Source of the DNA: JAYRGC01 sp041908065
Lineage (GTDB): Bacteria > Pseudomonadota > Alphaproteobacteria > UBA9219
Direction of reading: 5' to 3'
NCBI GenBank assembly: GCA_041908065.1
Contig: JAYRGC010000026.1
Coordinates: 1 to 9,994 of the forward strand
DNA: 9,994 bases
Under the pieces are notes generated by a model. It saw nothing but the letters and a program-made list of their open reading frames with translations, was not told the origin of the DNA and made no database searches. Shown here in pieces: positions 6,124-9,994 of this stretch. Numbering within the stretch: the stretch's first letter is position 1; every line of letters begins with the position of its first letter. The translations under genes were made by a program, and so were the position numbers.

Positions 6124-7428
6124 CTACCCCCTTCTCTCCACCGGCAGGAAAGAACGGGTGGTGTGGCCGGTGTACAGCTGACGCGGGCGGCCTATCTTCT
6201 GCCCTTCGGCCAACTGCTCCTGCCAATGCGCCACCCATCCGGCGGTGCGAGCGAGAGCGAACAGCACGGTGAACATGCTCATCGGGATGCCCATGGCGCG
6301 CAGGATGATGCCGGAATAAAAGTCCACGTTCGGGTACAGCTTTTTGGCGACGAAGTAATCGTCCTGAAGCGCTATGCGCTCCAGCTCCATCGCGGTTTCG
6401 AGCAAGGGATCGTTTCTCATCCCCAGTTCGTTCAGAACTTCGCGGCAGGTTTGCTGCATGACCTTGGCGCGGGGATCGTAGTTCTTATAAACGCGATGGC
6501 CGAAGCCCATCAAACGGAAACCGCTGTCCTTGTCCTTGGCGCGTTTTACGATCTCCGGAATCTTGTCCTTGCTGCCTATCTCCAGCAACATTTTCAAGAC
6601 CGCCTCGTTGGCTCCGCCGTGGGCAGGCCCCCACAACGAGGCTATGCCTGCCGCGATGCAGGCGAATGGGTTAGCGCCTGACGAGCTGGCCAGACGGACG
6701 GTCGAGGTCGAAGCGTTCTGTTCATGATCGGCGTGCAGGATGAATATCCTGTCCATCGCCTTTACCAGAACCGGATTGGCCTTGTACGGCTCAGCCGGAA
6801 CCGAGAACGTCATATGCAGGAAGTTCTCGGCGTAGGACAAATGGTTTTGCGGCGACACGAATGGCTGCCCCACCGCGTATTTATAAGCCATCGCCGCCAT
6901 GGTCGGCATTTTGGCGATCAGGCGGTGGCAGGCTATTTCCCTTTGGCGAGGATCGTGGATGTCCAGCGAGTCGTGGTAGAAGGCCGAAAGCGCGCCTACG
7001 ACGCCGCACATCACGGCCATCGGATGGGCGTCGCGGCGGAACCCGCTGTAGAAGCGGATAAGCTGCTCGTGCACCATGGTGTGATAGGTAATGTCGTGCG
7101 TCCATTGCGCCTTCTGCGCCTTATTGGGCAATTCTCCGAATTGCAGCAGATAGGCTACCTCCAGAAAGTCGCTCTTTTCGGCCAGCTCCTCGATCGGATA
7201 CCCGCGATGAAGCAACACGCCTTTGTCGCCGTCGATGAAGGTTATCTTCGATTCGCAGCTTCCGGTCGAAGTGAAGCCCGGGTCGAAGGTGAACAAATCA
7301 GCGTCCGAATACAGCTTGCGGATGTCGATGACGTCCGGCCCCATCGATCCCGACATAAGCGGAAAGTCATAGGATTTTCCGGTTTTGTTGTTGGTGACGG
7401 TTGCGGTGTTTTTCGAGGCGGTGTTCAT
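6124..7428 (-). CDS. gltA: Citrate synthase (type II)
   Basis: This enzyme condenses acetyl-CoA and oxaloacetate to citrate, the entry step of the TCA cycle in the cytoplasm. At 434 residues it matches the Gram-negative hexameric (type II) class. The catalytic residues are visible: His270 in 'LWGPAHGGANEA' (265-276), His311 in 'MGFGHRVYKNYDPRAK' (307-322) and Asp369 in 'NVDFYSGIILRAMGIP' (367-382). Other conserved parts are 'DGDKGVLLHRGYPIEELA' (66-83), 'HADHEQNASTSTVRLASSS' (232-250) and the C-terminal 'GRPRQLYTG' (413-421). The N-terminal beta-rich domain that in E. coli GltA binds NADH is present (about 15-65), so allosteric inhibition by NADH is possible but not shown. The ATG has a GGAG ribosome-binding site 9 nt upstream. 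It is monocistronic and divergent from the phosphatase gene, with a 199-bp shared upstream region. Confidence 0.98.
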   Translation of the reverse strand: MNTASKNTATVTNNKTGKSYDFPLMSGSMGPDVIDIRKLYSDADLFTFDPGFTSTGSCESKITFIDGDKGVLLHRGYPIEELAEKSDFLEVAYLLQFGELPNKAQKAQWTHDITYHTMVHEQLIRFYSGFRRDAHPMAVMCGVVGALSAFYHDSLDIHDPRQREIACHRLIAKMPTMAAMAYKYAVGQPFVSPQNHLSYAENFLHMTFSVPAEPYKANPVLVKAMDRIFILHADHEQNASTSTVRLASSSGANPFACIAAGIASLWGPAHGGANEAVLKMLLEIGSKDKIPEIVKRAKDKDSGFRLMGFGHRVYKNYDPRAKVMQQTCREVLNELGMRNDPLLETAMELERIALQDDYFVAKKLYPNVDFYSGIILRAMGIPMSMFTVLFALARTAGWVAHWQEQLAEGQKIGRPRQLYTGHTTRSFLPVERRG

Positions 7429-7538
7429 TTGTGCTGGCTCCGTTGATGTGCGCGACGCGCCGGAAGATGGCCTGCCACGAACGGCAAAGGCGTCTACGAT
7501 TCCGCAGGCTAGCTTAAGCGGAGAAAAACAGCTAGAGC

Positions 7539-7567
7539 ATTTTGCATTCGCGCTTTTTGGAAGACAA
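7539..7567 (-). promoter_or_regulatory. Candidate gltA promoter
   Basis: On the minus strand TTGTCT (7562-7567) and CAAAAT (7539-7544) are separated by 17 nt, each matching four of six consensus bases. A transcript would begin near 7532, giving a leader of about 100 nt before gltA. The match is moderate and other starts in the 199-bp gap are possible. Confidence 0.35.
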
Positions 7568-7599
7568 TACCCACCAGTTTTGCGTTAAGAGACTGAGAA

Positions 7600-7629
7600 T
7601 TGTTAAGCGGCGAACAAAGCGTGTAGAAT
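7600..7629 (+). promoter_or_regulatory. Candidate promoter of the phosphatase-ligase unit
   Basis: TTGTTA (7600-7605) and TAGAAT (7624-7629) are separated by 18 nt. The -10 box overlaps the first possible ATG (7628-7630), so transcription would start around 7636-7637, exactly at the second in-frame ATG (7637-7639). No Shine-Dalgarno sequence precedes either ATG. This fits a leaderless mRNA beginning at the second ATG. Confidence 0.45.
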
Positions 7630-8368
7630 GGACGGCATGCAAGAAAACACACCATCGACTCCCGAGGGATGGACTCTATACGCGATAGGCGACGTGCATG
7701 GCCGCCTGGATTTGCTGCGCCCCCTGTCCGAGATGATATCCAAGGATTTTGCCAGACACGGAGGAACCGACAAGGCCGAAATCATCTTCCTCGGCGATTA
7801 CGTGGATCGAGGGATGGATTCCAAGGGCGTGATAGACTTCTTGCTGAACGACTTGCCCGAAGGCATGGGCAAGGTTTTCCTGCGCGGCAACCACGAGGAT
7901 GTAGTTCTCAAAATCTTGAGCGGTGAATTCGCCTTGATGTCGGATTGGATGCAGTTCGGCGGAGCGGCGATGATGGCCAGCTATGGCGTCAACCCCTTTC
8001 TGGCCGGAAAACCGCAGGGAAACGAAAAGTTGCAGCATGAGCTTTCCGCCGCGATGCCTAAGGCGCATAAAGATTTCCTGAAATCCACGGTGATTTCCTG
8101 CCAGCGGGGCGGATATTTCTTCGCCCACGCCGGAGTCCGCCCGGGCATTCCCCTCGACAAGCAAAGCCGCGAAGACTTGATGTGGATACGCCATGACTTC
8201 ATGTCGTCCGAGGCGTTTCACGGCAAAGTCGTCGTCCACGGGCATACCGTCACCGACGCGCCGGAGGCTAGGCAAAACCGCATAGGCGTGGATACCGGAG
8301 CATACGCCACCGGACACCTGACATGCTTGGCTCTGCAGGGGCGGAATAAAAGGTTCATATCGACATGA
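7628..8368 (+). CDS. PPP-type metallophosphatase (serine/threonine phosphatase-like)
   Basis: This is a calcineurin-like two-metal phosphatase of the bacterial PrpA/PrpB or symmetrical Ap4A hydrolase type, 246 residues. All metal-binding and catalytic motifs are present: GDVHGR (21-26), GDYVDRG (56-62), GNHED (87-91), FAHAGVRPG (165-173) and HGHT (204-207). The linker of about 75 residues between GNHE and HAG is as expected for the small bacterial enzymes. The motifs do not separate protein phosphatase from dinucleotide-polyphosphate hydrolase activity. No signal peptide is visible, so it is probably cytoplasmic. An in-frame ATG three codons downstream (7637-7639) is the more likely start if the promoter at 7600-7629 is real. 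Its stop overlaps the start of the ligase gene by 4 bp (ATGA), implying translational coupling and a possible link to surface-polysaccharide control. Confidence 0.92.
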   Translation: MDGMQENTPSTPEGWTLYAIGDVHGRLDLLRPLSEMISKDFARHGGTDKAEIIFLGDYVDRGMDSKGVIDFLLNDLPEGMGKVFLRGNHEDVVLKILSGEFALMSDWMQFGGAAMMASYGVNPFLAGKPQGNEKLQHELSAAMPKAHKDFLKSTVISCQRGGYFFAHAGVRPGIPLDKQSREDLMWIRHDFMSSEAFHGKVVVHGHTVTDAPEARQNRIGVDTGAYATGHLTCLALQGRNKRFIST

Positions 8369-9789
8369 ATTTCGGCGCGAACATTCTGGCGCGGTTGGCG
8401 GAAAGGCTCCTCCAAGCCTCCCACTCCGCCGCATTCGCTATCTTTCTGGCGATGTTGGTCTTTTTGCCCCTGCCGTTGGGAACCAACCGCTATTGGATCA
8501 GCGACGCCGTGGCCGTCTTCTGTTCGCTTCCCTTGATTTTGCTATGCCTCGCGCTGTTACGGGGTGACTTGCCATACCCCAAGGACTATCCGGCCAAAAC
8601 GATGGCCATAGCCGGAGGATTGTTTTTGGCCGCAGTGGCGTGGGGTTTTCTACAGGCGCAGCCGTGGACGCCGTCGGCGTGGCATCATCCGTTGTGGCAG
8701 GACGTTCAAGGATTCCCCGACGCTTTTTCGGGCGCGATTTCCCTCACCCCCGCGCTGGCGGTCGAGCATATTTCGCGCCTGTTGCTATACGCGGCGTGTT
8801 TCGCCATGGCGTTCTTTTGGGGGCGTGATCGAGAACGGGCGAAGCGTTTGGTGATGGCTCTCGCCATAGCCGCCGTCGCTTACGCTCTTTACGGATTGAC
8901 GATGCAGGCCAGCGGTTTGCGGATGGTGCTGTGGTACGAGAAATGGGCGTATCGCGATTTCGTCACATCCACATTCGTCAACAAGAATTCTTACGCCACC
9001 TATGCGTCGTTGGGGCTGCTGTGTTGTCTGGCTTTGCTGTGGAGAAAGCTGTCGCGCACGCCGAGATTGCCACCTTCCCCCGACGCCTCCCAATTGACCG
9101 CCTTCGTCGAATGGGTGGGCGTTAAAGGCATGCTCTATACGCTGCCGGCGATAGTCACGCTGGGTGCGTTGTTCATGACCGCCTCTCGCGCCGGAGTGGC
9201 CAGCGGACTGGCCGGATGCTTCGCCTTTCTGGCGGCCTTGGCCGTCAACCGACGCTGGGGATGGAAAAAATGGCTGCCGATGGGATTGGCGGTCTTAGCG
9301 GTTTGCCTAGCCGTGGCGGCAGTGGGAGATCTGTTGTTATTGGACAGGATGGATCAGCATCGGGTCGAAAGCGACACGCCGGTTCGCCTGACCGCCTACG
9401 CCGTCACGTTGCGAGCCATCGAAAGCAATCCGTGGCTGGGATTCGGCTTGGGAAGTTTCGAGGGCGTTTTCCGCATCTATCGCGATCCATCCATGCTGCT
9501 GTGGTTCCAGCACGCCCATAACGACTATCTGGAAGTAGCCTTAGAGCTGGGGCTTCCCGCCGCGTTGTCGCTATGGCTGGCGGTGGTGTTTATGATCGTC
9601 CTTTGCGCGATAGGGTTGTGGAAACGCAAACGCGACGCGATATATCCTGCGTTGGCGTTGGGAGCCAGCGTAACGGTCGGGCTGCACTCTCTGGCCGACT
9701 TCAGCATGCACATTCCGGCGGTGGCCGCCACCTATGCGTCGATCTTAGGTCTGGGCGTAGCGCAAAGCTGGTCCAGCGGCCGGAAATAA
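8365..9789 (+). CDS. O-antigen ligase / Wzy-type polysaccharide polymerase family protein
   Basis: This is a 474-residue inner-membrane protein with about 10-12 hydrophobic segments (for example 23-40, 45-66, 79-97, 136-152, 161-182, 210-226, 258-292, 303-326, 396-418, 428-441). The Wzy_C (PF04932) region is recognisable: 'FVNKNSYATYASL' (204-216), 'TASRAGVASGLAG' (272-284), the loop 'RLTAYAVTLRAIESNPWLGF' (341-360) with 'GLGSFEGVFRIY' (361-372), and 'QHAHNDYLEVALELG' (382-396) with the family's conserved His-Asn-x-x-Leu-type motif. Such proteins join O-antigen to lipid A-core, polymerise O-antigen or exopolysaccharide, or glycosylate proteins, using undecaprenyl-linked donors at the periplasmic face. 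Sequence alone does not decide between these. The start overlaps the phosphatase stop by 4 bp. No other polysaccharide gene is in the window. Confidence 0.88.
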   Translation: MNFGANILARLAERLLQASHSAAFAIFLAMLVFLPLPLGTNRYWISDAVAVFCSLPLILLCLALLRGDLPYPKDYPAKTMAIAGGLFLAAVAWGFLQAQPWTPSAWHHPLWQDVQGFPDAFSGAISLTPALAVEHISRLLLYAACFAMAFFWGRDRERAKRLVMALAIAAVAYALYGLTMQASGLRMVLWYEKWAYRDFVTSTFVNKNSYATYASLGLLCCLALLWRKLSRTPRLPPSPDASQLTAFVEWVGVKGMLYTLPAIVTLGALFMTASRAGVASGLAGCFAFLAALAVNRRWGWKKWLPMGLAVLAVCLAVAAVGDLLLLDRMDQHRVESDTPVRLTAYAVTLRAIESNPWLGFGLGSFEGVFRIYRDPSMLLWFQHAHNDYLEVALELGLPAALSLWLAVVFMIVLCAIGLWKRKRDAIYPALALGASVTVGLHSLADFSMHIPAVAATYASILGLGVAQSWSSGRK

Positions 9790-9796
9790 CCGCCGC

Positions 9797-9837
9797 CGCA
9801 AGTCCGTGTTCCCTGAGCTTGTCGAAGGGAACTTGCG
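9797..9837 (+). repeat. REP-like hairpin downstream of the ligase gene
   Basis: An outer pairing cgcaag (9797-9802) / cttgcg (9832-9837) encloses an inner pairing ttccct (9809-9814) / agggaa (9826-9831). The loop contains 'gagcttgtcga'. The inner motif 'ccctgagcttgtcgaaggg' is a very common intergenic palindrome in alphaproteobacteria and other high-GC bacteria, usually at gene ends. It starts 8 bases after the ligase stop codon and may stabilise or end the transcript, although no T-run follows. Confidence 0.65.
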
Positions 9838-9876
9838 CGACCAAGGTTCAGCAATCCCTCCTCTCCCTCTGGGGGC

Positions 9877-9994
9877 GTTGTTGCATGGCTAGAATTCACA
9901 TTGATAATCAGCATGTTATGACGCTACCAATTTCAGGCAATAATCAAGCAACTCATTGATAACAAACAAACTCGATCAACAGCCATGCAACAAC
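9877..9994. mobile_element. Short AT-rich element with 14-bp terminal inverted repeats (MITE or IS remnant)
   Basis: The left arm gttgttgcatggct (9877-9890) and the right arm agccatgcaacaac (9981-9994) are perfect 14-bp inverted repeats bounding 118 bp. The interior is AT-rich (21 of 60 bases are G or C in 9901-9960) against GC-rich flanks, and contains a 9-nt direct repeat (cattgataa, 9899-9907 and 9954-9962). 'GTTGTTGCA'-type ends resemble those of some IS5-family elements; this is recollection, not a database match. No transposase is encoded within it. The right arm ends exactly at the window edge, so a target-site duplication cannot be checked. Confidence 0.6.

Noticed and set aside
6163..7446. 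Long plus-strand open frames opposite gltA
   Set aside because: The minus strand encodes a full-length citrate synthase with all catalytic residues; the opposite frames are shadows.
1..9994. CRISPR array, rRNA genes, prophage or defence system
   Set aside because: No regularly spaced repeats, no conserved rRNA or tRNA sequence, and no nuclease, toxin, recombinase or phage gene is visible.

Overview
The window looks like chromosomal DNA from an alphaproteobacterium. The reasons are an ATP12-type F1-ATPase assembly chaperone (in bacteria essentially an alphaproteobacterial family), an AsmA-like envelope protein, an O-antigen ligase and a hexameric-type citrate synthase. Coding GC is high where I counted it (about 62% over 1201-1380). 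I cannot name the genus. No CRISPR array, rRNA, tRNA, phage module or recognisable defence system was found.

Layout: positions 1-172 hold no gene, but carry a degenerate copy of a composite repeat. From about 5461 down to 173 all genes lie on the minus strand, in transcription order: DUF167/YggU-family protein, epoxyqueuosine reductase QueH, a large AsmA-family protein, ATP12 chaperone, an ABC-transporter ATPase, and a GNAT acetyltransferase. Spacing is tight (2 nt DUF167-queH, 6 nt ATP12-ABC, 4 nt ABC-GNAT). A strong extended -10 promoter lies before asmA, so the block is probably at least two transcription units. The ABC ATPase has no permease gene beside it. The place where one would be expected holds a GNAT gene of clearly lower GC.

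Positions 5462-6123 are non-coding. They hold a GC-rich foldable element (5566-5643), an AT-rich stretch of about 120 bp, about 160 bp without a recognisable feature, and a 99-bp palindrome able to fold into a four-way cloverleaf (5932-6030). That is followed by a repeat tail running almost to the stop codon of gltA. A diverged copy of the right half of this composite lies at the left end of the window (about 70-142).

Citrate synthase (gltA, minus) is divergent from a two-gene unit on the plus strand: a PPP-type metallophosphatase followed, with a 4-bp ATGA overlap, by a Wzy_C/O-antigen-ligase-type polytopic membrane protein. Downstream are a REP-like hairpin and, at the right edge, a 118-bp AT-rich segment bounded by perfect 14-bp inverted repeats, which looks like a MITE or an insertion-sequence remnant.

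The genes are mostly housekeeping: central carbon flux (gltA), tRNA modification (queH), ATP synthase assembly (ATP12) and envelope (asmA, O-antigen ligase). The unusual content is in the repeats and in two gene arrangements: the orphan ABC ATPase plus GNAT, and the phosphatase coupled to the ligase.
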